The notes beneath the pieces were generated by a model. It worked only from the letters and a program-made list of their open reading frames with translations. It was not told where the DNA came from and did not search any database. Below are positions 25,898 to 35,700 of a stretch of 64,000 nucleotides of DNA, one piece after another (positions within the stretch are counted from its first letter, which is position 1; each line of letters opens with the position of its first letter). Source of the DNA: Ignavibacterium sp037440165 (lineage in GTDB: Bacteria; Bacteroidota; Ignavibacteria; Ignavibacteriales; Ignavibacteriaceae); assembly GCF_037440165.1 (NCBI RefSeq), contig NZ_JBBIUQ010000006.1, positions 76,650-140,649 of the forward strand. The letters are read 5' to 3'. The position numbers were made by a program, and so were the translations under genes.

Positions 25898-27007
25898 ATG
25901 GCTGAAGTAATACTTAAAAATGTTTCAAAAATCTATGAGGAAAAAATCAAAGCAGTAGATAATGTGAACATTCATATTGCTGATAAAGAATTTATTGTTT
26001 TTGTAGGACCATCAGGATGTGGCAAAACAACAACTTTAAGAATGATTGCCGGACTTGAAGAAATCTCAGAAGGTGAAATTTTAATTGAGGGGAGAATCAT
26101 TAATAATCTTCCTCCAAAAGATCGTGACATTGCAATGGTATTTCAGAACTATGCTCTTTATCCTCATATGACAGTATATGAGAATTTGGCTTTTGGTCTC
26201 AAGCTTAGAAAGCTTAATAAGAGTGAAATCGATAACCGTGTGAAGACTGCAGCAAAGATATTAAATCTGGAAAATTTTTTAGAAAGAAAACCAAAAGCTT
26301 TATCTGGCGGACAGCGACAAAGAGTAGCTGTTGGAAGAGCCATCGTTCGTAATCCTAAAGTTTTTCTGTTTGATGAGCCATTAAGCAACCTTGATGCAAA
26401 ATTAAGAGTTCAGATGAGAGCAGAAATTTCAAAATTACATCGAGAACTTGGGGCTACGATGATCTATGTTACACACGATCAGGTCGAAGCAATGACAATG
26501 GGTGATAGAATTGTTGTTATGAGGGATGGCCGAGTTCAACAAATTGACACACCTCTAAATCTATATAATGAACCAGCAAATAAATTTGTTGCTGGATTCA
26601 TTGGCAGCCCGTCGATGAATTTTATCGAAGGAAAAATTGTTGAATTTGACAAGTTCAAATTTCAAAGTAAAAATGGAAAATTTACCTTTAACATTCCGGA
26701 TAAATATTTACCATCCCTCTCAGATTATAGAAATAAATCCGTCTGGTTAGGAATCAGACCAGAAGATATTTTCCTCAGCTATGATAACGAAGATAAAATC
26801 AATAACGACTATAACTTTAAAGCTGAAATAAATTTGATTGAACCTTTGGGAAATCAAACATTGATTTACTTTATGTTTGAGGATATACAATTTGTTGCTG
26901 AGCACAGAGGGTTTCTAAGTATTGTAAAAGGAACAAATAAAACTTTTGTGTTCAATCACAATAAGCTAAACTTTTTTAATACTACTTCAGAAGAAAGAAT
27001 TTCATAA
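25898..27007 (+). CDS. Sugar ABC transporter ATPase (MalK/UgpC/MsmK type)
   Basis: ATP-binding subunit that powers the importer. The 369 residues show Walker A GPSGCGKTT (about residue 37), the Q-loop 'MVFQNYALYPHMTVYENLAFG', the signature LSGGQRQRVAVGRAI, Walker B 'VFLFDEPLSNLDAKLR', and the switch His in 'MIYVTHDQVEAMTMGDRI'. A C-terminal regulatory OB/TOBE region follows ('SVWLGIRPEDIFL'). It is nine bases downstream of the isomerase gene and closes the operon. ATPases of this type sometimes serve several importers. Confidence 0.94.
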   Translation: MAEVILKNVSKIYEEKIKAVDNVNIHIADKEFIVFVGPSGCGKTTTLRMIAGLEEISEGEILIEGRIINNLPPKDRDIAMVFQNYALYPHMTVYENLAFGLKLRKLNKSEIDNRVKTAAKILNLENFLERKPKALSGGQRQRVAVGRAIVRNPKVFLFDEPLSNLDAKLRVQMRAEISKLHRELGATMIYVTHDQVEAMTMGDRIVVMRDGRVQQIDTPLNLYNEPANKFVAGFIGSPSMNFIEGKIVEFDKFKFQSKNGKFTFNIPDKYLPSLSDYRNKSVWLGIRPEDIFLSYDNEDKINNDYNFKAEINLIEPLGNQTLIYFMFEDIQFVAEHRGFLSIVKGTNKTFVFNHNKLNFFNTTSEERIS

Positions 27008-27023
27008 AACTTAATATATCCTG

Positions 27024-27111
27024 CGGAAAGGGAGGGATTCGAACCCTCGTAACACAAAATGTGTTAAACGGTTTTCGAGACCGTCCCGTTCAACCACTCC
27101 GGCACCTTTCC
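27024..27111 (-). tRNA. tRNA-Ser (anticodon CGA)
   Basis: Reading leftwards, the acceptor arms GGAAAGG and CCTTTCC pair perfectly. The anticodon loop is CTCGAAA between ACGGT and ACCGT stems, giving anticodon CGA (Ser, UCG). A long variable arm (AACACA / TGTGTT) is typical of serine tRNAs, and the T-loop reads TTCGAAT. CCA is not encoded. It lies about 17 bases after the ATPase gene, on the opposite strand. Confidence 0.95.
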
Positions 27112-27223
27112 AAAATTTTGCCTGCAAAGTTAAATAATTTTACAGTATCGAAGAACTGTATGGTTTGATAGGTGAGAGTGTTAATTTATATTTGAAGCCG
27201 AATTTATAAAGTTCTTTCAAAAA

Positions 27224-27310
27224 GGAGAGATGCAGGAGTGGTTGAACTGGCACGCCTGGAGAGCGTGTGTACGGGAAACTGTACCGTGGGTTCGAATCCC
27301 ACTCTCTCCG
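27224..27310 (+). tRNA. tRNA-Ser (anticodon GGA)
   Basis: The acceptor arms GGAGAGA and TCTCTCC pair. The anticodon loop CTGGAGA between CACGC and GCGTG gives anticodon GGA (Ser, UCC/UCU). A long variable arm is present, and the T-arm is GTGGG-TTCGAAT-CCCAC. CCA is not encoded. It diverges from tRNA-Ser(CGA) across a 112-base gap. Its 3' third is copied twice just downstream. Confidence 0.95.
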
Positions 27311-27370
27311 CAAATAAGAAACCGTACCGTGGGTTCTGCAAAGCATCCTTCGGAGAATCCCACTCTCTCC
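27310..27370 (+). repeat. 61-bp repeat, copy 1, derived from the tRNA-Ser(GGA) 3' end
   Basis: Begins GCAAATAAGAAACCGTACCG and ends ATCCCACTCTCTCC. It repeats the variable/T-arm/acceptor part of the preceding tRNA, but with 18 extra bases (TGCAAAGCATCCTTCGGA) inserted in the T-loop. The extra bases can form two tiny hairpins (GC-AAA-GC and TCC-TTC-GGA). It is identical to copy 2. Confidence 0.9.
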
Positions 27371-27431
27371 GCAAATAAGAAACCGTACCGTGGGTTCTGC
27401 AAAGCATCCTTCGGAGAATCCCACTCTCTCC
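27371..27431 (+). repeat. 61-bp repeat, copy 2, derived from the tRNA-Ser(GGA) 3' end
   Basis: Direct, apparently perfect repeat of 27310-27370, with the same 18-base insertion in the T-loop. After it the sequence continues GCAATTAGG and loses similarity. Neither copy has a 5' half, so neither can be a working tRNA gene. Confidence 0.9.
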
Positions 27432-27490
27432 GCAATTAGGATACAGTACTGTTACTATTTATAATTTATTTGGTAAGTATTAACCAATAA

Positions 27491-27517
27491 AAAAGCCCCG
27501 AAAATATCGGGGCTTTT
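27491..27517 (-). terminator. Terminator after the left-most gene of the secreted-protein cassette
   Basis: Perfect 11-bp stem AAAAGCCCCGA / TCGGGGCTTTT with an AAATA loop, 13 bases beyond the stop of the 1241-codon gene reading leftwards. Flanking A and T runs make it bidirectional. This hairpin is absent before the second copy of the gene, which has a different one. Confidence 0.88.
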
Positions 27518-27530
27518 AGTTTTTAATTAT

Positions 27531-30500
27531 TTACTTCAACAGCATCATCTTCTTAACAGAAGAGAATTTGTTAGTCTTTAGTTCGTAGATGTATAATCCT
27601 GTTGAAACTTCACTTGCATTCCATTGATATCTGTATCTGCCAGCTTCCATCTTACCGTTTATCAACTCAGCTACCTTCTCACCCAATGCATTGTATATCG
27701 TCAATCTTACATTCTCTACATCTTCAGGCAATGAGAATTCAATGGTTGTAGTTGGATTAAATGGATTCGGATAGTTCTGCTCAAGTGAATAACTCTCAGG
27801 AATTACATCTCCCATTACATTAAGTTTACTTATCTGAGGATTACTAATGGTTATCTCTTCACCATTCTTAAGTCTTTCATTTACTGCTTTACCAGTCTCA
27901 TCACTGATTCTTATCATCATTCCTTCAACTCTCACTCTTACAGGATACTCAACTCCCTGCATCTGAATTGTTTTAGCAGAAGCTAATTCTTCAACAAATC
28001 TACCAGAAGAGTATCTTACATCGAACATATCAGTAAAGGGAACAGGAGGAAGTTCGAAGAAGTCAAGAGAAGTCTTGTTTGCCTGTTTACCCTGAGCAAC
28101 ATAGAGAGTATAGGATTTACCGGCATTATCAGTGATGATAATCTTGCCGAAGTCATCAGGGATAAAATCAGCAAGTTTCAATGAAGCAGTAGGTCCGGGA
28201 TTAACATTTATCTGCCCAGCAGCAGAGAGTTTGAGCCAGTAACCAAAACCCGGAACAAGATTGCTGGCAACCTGATAACCGCCGCCTGCAGTATAACCAT
28301 AAACTAAACCCTGAATCAGACCTGAAGGATTAGTAGTAAGAGCAGAAACAGGAGCTAAGAACTCATAACCACCGATGAGGTTCCAGCCAGCAGCAGCATT
28401 GAGAGGATCGTGAGGAGCAATGAGAATACCACCAGCAGGCCATTCATCACCAGTGTTGTAAGTGTTGTCACCAGAGTGCTTCATCCAGTAACCGATACCA
28501 GGTTGAACGGTAGTAACAGTTTGATAACCGCCCTGATATTTGAAAACATTGGCGGAAGGATCTTTACCGGGCCACCAGGTGAGAACATTCTGATCAACAG
28601 GATGCTGACCAGGTACTGATACCAGGTTCCAACCGTTAGATACTGAAGCTGTGAGTTGGAAAGTAGTTTGCAAACCTGATGGTAGCCATGTATTTGCAAC
28701 TCTCAATCCATCATAATACAATTTAGGCGATGAAGCCGTACTGCCTTGTCTTAAAGCAATCATAGCTAAAGAAAGAGGATCGGTACCTGCATCGCCAACA
28801 GATAAATCGGCAGGTGGTTCGTTACCATCAAGAACGGGATTAATCCACAGACGAACTGAGTCATCAGTTGAACTGCCTGAATTGAATTCATATTTTATTA
28901 CAACCAAATATGTTGTTGATGTATTGTAAACAGGTGAAGTATAAACTACATCGCTATTATTACGTTTAGCAATTCCGAATGCAAGGTTACCGCTTAAGCT
29001 ATCTTTCTTTACAAAAACTTTTCCGAAGAACAAAGTTGTGGTGTTTTCAGGTCCGAGGTGGAAGAAATAATCGCCTGCATTTTGTGCAGAATCAACACTT
29101 ACTAGAAATGATGTATACAAACTTCCGCTAGAAGTAGTTTCAAAAGCACGATTTAAATCCTCGCCATTGTTTGTAAGATAGACCGCTTTCCCAATACCTG
29201 AATTGACATATCCTAAATATGATAGATTAGTATCCACAATAGTCACAGAATTAACTCCTGCTCCACTGTGAGCAACCCATCCATTTTGAGTTAGTAATGT
29301 ACCAACTACATAATTAAAGTCGTCAGTGATAGGTAATACCGGCAGATTTGCAGTAGCTATACTGAATTGAGGGATAGTTCCATCTATCTTATAATCAATC
29401 AAACTTCCTGAATTAGAGTAGGGAAATATCTTGAAGTAATAAGTTGTTCCGCTATTAAGTCCGAATGTTGCAGTCTGAACTCCTTGATCAACATTTTGAT
29501 TAAAAGTAGAGTTAGTTACAGGAATTCCATCAGCAGGAGTTTGTATTGAATCAAAAGCAACAGAACTTGCTCTGATTAAATATCCATCCGGTTCTGTTCC
29601 ACCAGTAGCATCAGTCCAGCTAAGATTTATATAGTAATAAGATGGATTGGCAAGTGTTCCGGTAAAGTTTGAAACATGATTTGTTGGTTCTGGTTTAACA
29701 ACATTTCCATTGCAAGTAACAATTGCATCATTTGCTCCTCCACCTGAGTTTGTTATTACTTCTCCATTGTAAACACCGCCAGCAAGACCTGTTTTCAATC
29801 TGACATAAATTGGAGTTAATGTTAGACTTCCTCCGGAGTAAGGAACAAGAACTGAATTTGTAAATGTTGAATTGTTAATTGATACTTCATAGTTAGTTGG
29901 AGCAGTAACAGTTATATTTCCTGCAGGAGGATTTAAATCACTGCCGCTTAAATTATAACTTTGTGATGCTGAAGGACCACTTCCAACAAAATATGTAAAT
30001 CCAGAAAGAGTAGAAGGAGTTGCTAATAATTGAGGACCACTGGGAAGAGTGAGTATATCTTCCCAGGCTCTGCCTATTCTGATCCCGTCTACAATTACTG
30101 ATGGCGAGTTTATACTGCTGCCTTGTCTTAACCCTAATGCATCAATATTGTTTTGGCCTGGCGTTGCTGAATTTACTAACTCAGGAGTTCCTGCCTGATC
30201 TTCTGATTGTGGTACTCCGGAGCTAAACACCCAAAACTTGGTTGTATCATTTCCTGCAATGTTAATGGTGTATTTTACAACAATAAGATAAGTCTGATTT
30301 TTTGAAAAGTTTGTTGTTCCATAGGTCACTGTACTCGTATTTGATAAACCAAAATTTATCTGGTCGCTAACAACTCGTGCAAACATTCTTGCTGAAAAAG
30401 AAGTAAAGCTGGTGGGACTTGCTCTATCACCAATGTGAATGAAATAATCACCTGATTTATTACTGGCTGCTTCATTAACATTTACTAAAAATGAATAATA

Positions 30501-31256
30501 TACTGAAGCCCCATCTGTCTTGACCGAATCGAATCCACGATTAACATCTTCACCGCCTAAATTACTGATTTGAACAGCGTTGCCAACATCAGTTCCTGGA
30601 TAACCAAGATATGACAAGCCTGTTGTGGTTGTCAGAGGATTAGTTCCAGTTCCGCTATGAGATGACCAGCCATTACTAGTAAGTAATCCACTAAATTCAA
30701 AATTTTCAATGAGTAAAGGTTGTTCAATGTTGAAATTGAGCGACAGGACTTCCTCAGGTAATCCTGTTACACTGTTCCATCCATAAACTCTTGTGTAAGG
30801 TACTGTTGATGTTTTCCAGCTCAAATTAAAATATGTTCCAATGAATGATAAAGCTGAAGTCTGAAAACGAAATCTGGATAATCTTTTACTTTCTCCGGCC
30901 AAGATCACTCCATTTGAACCGGGAAGATTTGAAGAAGTTCTGATAATGTTACTGCTTGTCAATAATGCAGAAGGAGGTAGTGCAGTGGAAGGGAAGTCAG
31001 TATAATCAGTTACAAGTGAAAATGAAGCACTGCCGCCATTCAAAAATGCAGGATCGTAATTCCACACGAACGCTGCATTACTGAATGTAAATGAGGAGCT
31101 TCCGGTATTCTGAACATACACATCGAATGTCAGTGAGTTGGATGATTCGAAATTAATATTCGAAACAATCAGCTTTAATTGCTGTGAAAAACTGACACTT
31201 GAAAAAATCAGTAAAATACTGAGAACAAGAAAGAATTTGTGAAAGAGTTTTAACAT
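27531..31256 (-). CDS. Giant secreted T9SS protein with LamG-like, FN3-like and cohesin-like parts (copy 1)
   Basis: A 1241-residue exported protein with a signal peptide (about residues 1-24, ending SFSQ). Approximate order: a beta-rich N-terminal domain resembling cohesin (25-185); a LamG-like module ('LTSNGWSSHSGTGTN', 'GDYFIHIG'); a beta domain ('ITVTAPTNYEVSINNSTFTN'); an FN3-like domain; a second LamG-like module that repeats the first ('LTQNGWVAHSGAGVN', 'GDYFFHLG'); a double GWNL module ('GWNLVSVPGQHP', 'GWNLIGGYEF'); and a T9SS sorting domain ('SLEQNYPNPFNPTTT'). No catalytic motif is visible, so it is probably a surface adhesin, scaffold or glycan binder. An AGGTGA ribosome site precedes the ATG. 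It is the last gene of the leftward cassette. Confidence 0.85.
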   Translation of the reverse strand: MLKLFHKFFLVLSILLIFSSVSFSQQLKLIVSNINFESSNSLTFDVYVQNTGSSSFTFSNAAFVWNYDPAFLNGGSASFSLVTDYTDFPSTALPPSALLTSSNIIRTSSNLPGSNGVILAGESKRLSRFRFQTSALSFIGTYFNLSWKTSTVPYTRVYGWNSVTGLPEEVLSLNFNIEQPLLIENFEFSGLLTSNGWSSHSGTGTNPLTTTTGLSYLGYPGTDVGNAVQISNLGGEDVNRGFDSVKTDGASVYYSFLVNVNEAASNKSGDYFIHIGDRASPTSFTSFSARMFARVVSDQINFGLSNTSTVTYGTTNFSKNQTYLIVVKYTINIAGNDTTKFWVFSSGVPQSEDQAGTPELVNSATPGQNNIDALGLRQGSSINSPSVIVDGIRIGRAWEDILTLPSGPQLLATPSTLSGFTYFVGSGPSASQSYNLSGSDLNPPAGNITVTAPTNYEVSINNSTFTNSVLVPYSGGSLTLTPIYVRLKTGLAGGVYNGEVITNSGGGANDAIVTCNGNVVKPEPTNHVSNFTGTLANPSYYYINLSWTDATGGTEPDGYLIRASSVAFDSIQTPADGIPVTNSTFNQNVDQGVQTATFGLNSGTTYYFKIFPYSNSGSLIDYKIDGTIPQFSIATANLPVLPITDDFNYVVGTLLTQNGWVAHSGAGVNSVTIVDTNLSYLGYVNSGIGKAVYLTNNGEDLNRAFETTSSGSLYTSFLVSVDSAQNAGDYFFHLGPENTTTLFFGKVFVKKDSLSGNLAFGIAKRNNSDVVYTSPVYNTSTTYLVVIKYEFNSGSSTDDSVRLWINPVLDGNEPPADLSVGDAGTDPLSLAMIALRQGSTASSPKLYYDGLRVANTWLPSGLQTTFQLTASVSNGWNLVSVPGQHPVDQNVLTWWPGKDPSANVFKYQGGYQTVTTVQPGIGYWMKHSGDNTYNTGDEWPAGGILIAPHDPLNAAAGWNLIGGYEFLAPVSALTTNPSGLIQGLVYGYTAGGGYQVASNLVPGFGYWLKLSAAGQINVNPGPTASLKLADFIPDDFGKIIITDNAGKSYTLYVAQGKQANKTSLDFFELPPVPFTDMFDVRYSSGRFVEELASAKTIQMQGVEYPVRVRVEGMMIRISDETGKAVNERLKNGEEITISNPQISKLNVMGDVIPESYSLEQNYPNPFNPTTTIEFSLPEDVENVRLTIYNALGEKVAELINGKMEAGRYRYQWNASEVSTGLYIYELKTNKFSSVKKMMLLK

Positions 31257-31286
31257 AGCATCACCTCAATTGATATTTAATTTATA

Positions 31287-32750
31287 TTATGGTTTTTTTA
31301 CTGAGTAACCTGATAAATTATTTTGAAAAACTATACTTACATCAGCTGAATCAGTTATTGAATCACCGTTAAGATCAGTATTTACATAACCGCCAATGTT
31401 TAATACATCATTTTTAAAAACATTATTAAGATCACTTATTTCAATAAATCCATCCTGATTAACATCACCTGTGATTATGCACCATTTCCCATTCATCAGT
31501 TTTAAGTTATTGCCATAAGCTTTTCCTGATGAAGTAGTAAAATCATAGATAGCAAAATCATTTATAAAATTAATTGGTACAGAACTCCAGGTCTCAACTG
31601 AATTTCTGTGTTTAACTACTAAATAGTAAGGTGTACTGTTAGATAAATTATTAAATGATATCTCTGAATTTCCATTTAAATCTGCTAAAACTTCTTTTTG
31701 TTCTATTACAGAAAATGGATTTGATACATTTCTAATCTCAATTGTTAATGAATCAGGTATCATATTCGTACCGTTAAACCTGCCTTCTAAAAGGAGTGAA
31801 AGTTGGAGAGTTTTAATATTTGTTGGAAAACTAAACGACGCTACAACAGGCAAATGATCAGTTGAATAATGTAATGCATCGGCTACCAACTGTCCAACGG
31901 CTGAGTTTGGTGGTCTGTTGATTGAATCATTATAGTGACTTCCATCGTTACCTAAAACATAATAGCTGCCCGGAATAAAAGTAACTCCACCCGGATCCAT
32001 TATTGCCTGAGACATCAGAATCATATCAAACCTGTCATCAAGTCCACCTCCAACTCCATCTCCAAATTGTCTTAATCTGGATGACTGTGTATGATGAATC
32101 GAATAGGCAGGGTTATTCCATGTACCAGTGAGATTGATTGGATCTATTACATAACCACTCGAACTCTGATCTAATAATTTCTGATATGCGAATTCACCCG
32201 AACGATAAATATTAAAATCACCGAGCACGATAAAGTTTGTATTTAGCGGTAGCGAATTTGTCCTTTGTCTTAAACTATCAACTTCAGCAGCTCTCAATAG
32301 TTCATTCTGCAATGAATCACTTGCTTTTAAATGAACTGAATAAATTATAATTGTATCGCCAGTCAGATTGTAAATCAGTTTGAATTCATTTATATCTCTT
32401 AAAGCAGTTCTTATCGGTGTGTTACTTAGGAAAGTAAATAAATTCGATTTGAAGAAAATTGCATTATCAGAATCAAAACCATTTATAAATATTCCTGCTT
32501 GATAATTTGGATTATTTGGTAAAAGAATTTTATTCAGAAAAGCATTAACTCCCTGCTGTGAAGTAATTTCTTGAACAACTAAAATATCTGGCTGAATATA
32601 TGAAAATATCGTTCTGAAATATGGATTTCTGGTTGTTGTATCCGTTATCGGGTAATTCAGAATATTATAAGTCATAATGGTATGCTGATTCTGAGCGTAG
32701 CCAACAGTGAAAAATAGAAAAGTTAAAATTAAAGCAATCCAAACCTTCAT
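31287..32750 (-). CDS. Secreted endonuclease/exonuclease/phosphatase-family protein with dockerin (copy 1)
   Basis: A 487-residue exported protein with a signal peptide ending 'VGYAQ'. The EEP-fold catalytic domain (about residues 22-305) keeps the metal- and phosphate-binding signatures in order: TYNILN, VVQE, YSVHLKAS, LGDFNIY and STDHLPV. This fold cleaves phosphodiesters in nucleic acids or lipids, so a secreted nuclease or phosphodiesterase is likely. The C terminus carries the 'VVKHRNSVETW' module and a dockerin-like pair of calcium loops (GDVNQDGFIEISD and TDLNGDSITDSAD). There is no T9SS sorting domain. It starts three bases after the upstream BNR gene ends, so the two are coupled. 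Confidence 0.85.
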   Translation of the reverse strand: MKVWIALILTFLFFTVGYAQNQHTIMTYNILNYPITDTTTRNPYFRTIFSYIQPDILVVQEITSQQGVNAFLNKILLPNNPNYQAGIFINGFDSDNAIFFKSNLFTFLSNTPIRTALRDINEFKLIYNLTGDTIIIYSVHLKASDSLQNELLRAAEVDSLRQRTNSLPLNTNFIVLGDFNIYRSGEFAYQKLLDQSSSGYVIDPINLTGTWNNPAYSIHHTQSSRLRQFGDGVGGGLDDRFDMILMSQAIMDPGGVTFIPGSYYVLGNDGSHYNDSINRPPNSAVGQLVADALHYSTDHLPVVASFSFPTNIKTLQLSLLLEGRFNGTNMIPDSLTIEIRNVSNPFSVIEQKEVLADLNGNSEISFNNLSNSTPYYLVVKHRNSVETWSSVPINFINDFAIYDFTTSSGKAYGNNLKLMNGKWCIITGDVNQDGFIEISDLNNVFKNDVLNIGGYVNTDLNGDSITDSADVSIVFQNNLSGYSVKKP

Positions 32751-32753
32751 TTT

Positions 32754-35700
32754 TTATCTCTCTATATCAGAATATAAATTTTGTGGAGTTATTTTTTGGA
32801 CACCAGCTGAGCTGTTAGTAAAAACAAAAATCAGATCAAAAATTTCGGTGAATAAATCATTATTCAGATCAGTAGATAAATATCCTTGTTCACCGAATGA
32901 ATTGGAATTAAATATTAACGAAACATCTGATGAATTTATAAAACCATCCTGATTTACATCTCCGCTGTAAATGCACCATTTGTCATTTACTAACTTTAAG
33001 TTATTTCCATAAGCTTTACTCTGTGCTGTCGTGAAATCATAATTAGCAAAACCTGAATTAAATTGAATTGGACTTGCTGACCAGGTCTCAATAGAATTTC
33101 TGTGTTTTACAACAACATAATAAGGAGTGTTCTCAGCTGCATTTGAGAACTGTAATACAGAATTCCCAGTATTATCTGGAATGGTTTTAATTTGACTTAT
33201 CAGAGAATATGGAGCTGAAGAAGTTCTTAGCTCAACAGTAATTGTATCAGTATTGTTTGTTGTTGGATTAAGAAAGCTTTCGAACATTACTGTCAGATTA
33301 AGTGATTTTTCCTGCGGTAGAAGATTTCTCATCAGATATGTAATTGAATTTTCAATTAGATTCTTTGCAACATTTTGATCAGCAAACTGTGAGATTGCAA
33401 ATGAATAAAAGATATTCTTGGAAATTGAAGTATCACCATTTGGATTGTAGATAAATATTCCTCCATTGGTTGAAGTTCCTGTTGACCAGTTAGCAATTCG
33501 ACTTATTCCTGAAACTCCTGGCAAGACGGTCATCTCATCCCTTGCACCATAACCAATTGTTCCGCCATTATTAACAGTAATCGGACTGGGGATACTATTT
33601 GGAGTTGTAAAAACCGGATGATTTGTTACAGCTATCTGTAAGCTTGCACCAGAACGGTCGCTCACCCAGTTGCTGTCGAGCAATAAGTTTCTCCGGAAAT
33701 TAACATCTAACTCAGTAGTTTGTTTTCTGTATATGTATCCAACTTCACCGCCTTCAACAAGAACCTTTCCTCCGCTTTGTGTGTAACTTACCAGTGCAGT
33801 TCTTTTTGTTGCATCATTAAATATTGATGATTCTTTTACTCCTGCAGATAAAATCACAACATCGTAATTTGATAGAGTGGCTGTATTCAGAGCAGAAAAT
33901 GTTGTCTGATCAACTGTGTAACCACTCTCAGTCAGTGTTGTCGCAAAAAGATTAGCTGAGGCACCGAGCGGAATATTATATTCTCCAAAAGATATTTTTT
34001 CTTTGGAAGCTCTGTCTTCAGTAGAAACATCATCATCAATTACAAGAATATTTCCTAATGATTGTAAAATTGTGAATGAGTGATATCCACTTGCTGGATT
34101 ATAGCTAAAATTCTGCTGCTGAGAATTATCAGTTGCTTTAATTCTGTACTCAATTATATCACCCGGGAAAACACTGATTGTTGGAAAATTTGCTGAATAA
34201 ATACTGCCTGATTGTAATATCAAATTAAATGATGAAATGCTTCCACCATTTTTTCTGTATTCACAAATAACACTTTGTATTCCAAAATTATCAGTTATAT
34301 CTGAAATAACTGTTGGCGGAAATCTTGAAACTGTTAAATTCTGTATTGGTGTATGAGTTATTGTTGGAGGAGAGTTATCGATGATCGTCTGAAATGAATA
34401 ATAATTTGCCGGAGCGTTTGCTGGTGATGTTGTTTTCAATCCCTGATTGTCTGTAGCTGAAATATAATAATTATATGTTGTTGCTGTTCCGTTACCGGGA
34501 ATGTTTGCCGAATAATTATTGCCTCCGGTGTTTGTCATAACAATACTGTCAGATATAACTCCAACACCTCGTCCCCAATAAACTTTAATCGATGAAGCAA
34601 CAAGAGGATTTACTGATGTGATTGAAGCATTTACTGTATATGGTCCGTTCAAATTTTCTGTATTGGTTAAAGGAGTATGAGTAATAGATGGTCCGAATGA
34701 AACTATTGTTGACCACGCCTGATAATTGCCTGATCTGTCCTCAGCCCAAACAGGATATGCTTTACCATTTGCTGCAGTTATTCCAATATAATCTCCCTGA
34801 TAACCTGAAGCTAATCCACTTATTGGTTTGGGTTTAAAGTTTGCGTCACTGATTTGATAATTTTCAAAAGTTAGTCCACCATCGAAGGAAGAAGCCATCC
34901 ACACGCCAGAGCTGTCACTAGTAGTGTTTCTGTTATCGTAGAAAACAATATGTAATGCACCGCTTGACTGATCAACAGTGCACCATGGATAATATTGATC
35001 TTTTCCGTTGTTAAGAGCATCTTTATTTACTCTTATTTGACTACTCCATGTATTTCCACCATCAGTTGATCTTATCAAAACTATATCAGGATCACTTCCT
35101 GCAGGTGCAACACCTCTTTGCGACCAGACAATGTAAATATAACCGTTTCTCAGACCACCTGATCTGTCAACTGCCATAGATGGAAAAGATGAAACTCTGA
35201 TATTAGTTGGTTTTAAATTTCCTCTGATACCAAAATTTGGTGCAGAATAAATTCTGGATTTTGTAAATGATACTCCACCATTAGTTGATTTAGCAAATCC
35301 AATGGCATCTTCACCATAAACGCCTGTGCCCCAATTGTCATAAATTGCGAATGCAGCATAAACTTCTCCATTCGGACCAGTCGAGATATTTACTCCCTGA
35401 GCGTGACTGCCGGGTGAAAGCGATGCCGATAAATCTACAAAACTGCTCCAGCTCACTCCACTATTAGTTGAGTAATTAAGCACAACCTGATTATCACTTG
35501 CACTGCCGCTTACAAAATGTGTCCAGGCATCATAAACACGATTGATATATGGACTTGAAGATTGCTTATCAACCCAAAGATGATTTTTATCCAAAAGATC
35601 TCCAGAACCAGGATCAGCAAATGCTGTGTAATTTGACCAGGTTAATCCGTTGTTTGTAGAAACTGAGACACCTTGTCCGCCGCCGCTTCTGATGTATCCA

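Noticed and set aside
27310..27431. CRISPR-like array
   Set aside because: The two units are directly adjacent without spacers and derive from the tRNA 3' end. No cas genes are present.
27140..27435. Open frames antisense to tRNA-Ser(GGA) and its repeats, with 'RREWDSNPRY' and 'ERVGFEPTV' peptides
   Set aside because: These are the well-known spurious peptides read from the reverse strand of serine tRNA genes, multiplied here by the 61-bp repeats. They have no ribosome site and are not genes.
28410..28619. Small plus-strand frames inside the secreted-protein genes (for example here and at 41493, 43593, 46750)
   Set aside because: They lie antisense within long minus-strand genes with clear domains, have no ribosome sites, and recur only because of the duplication.
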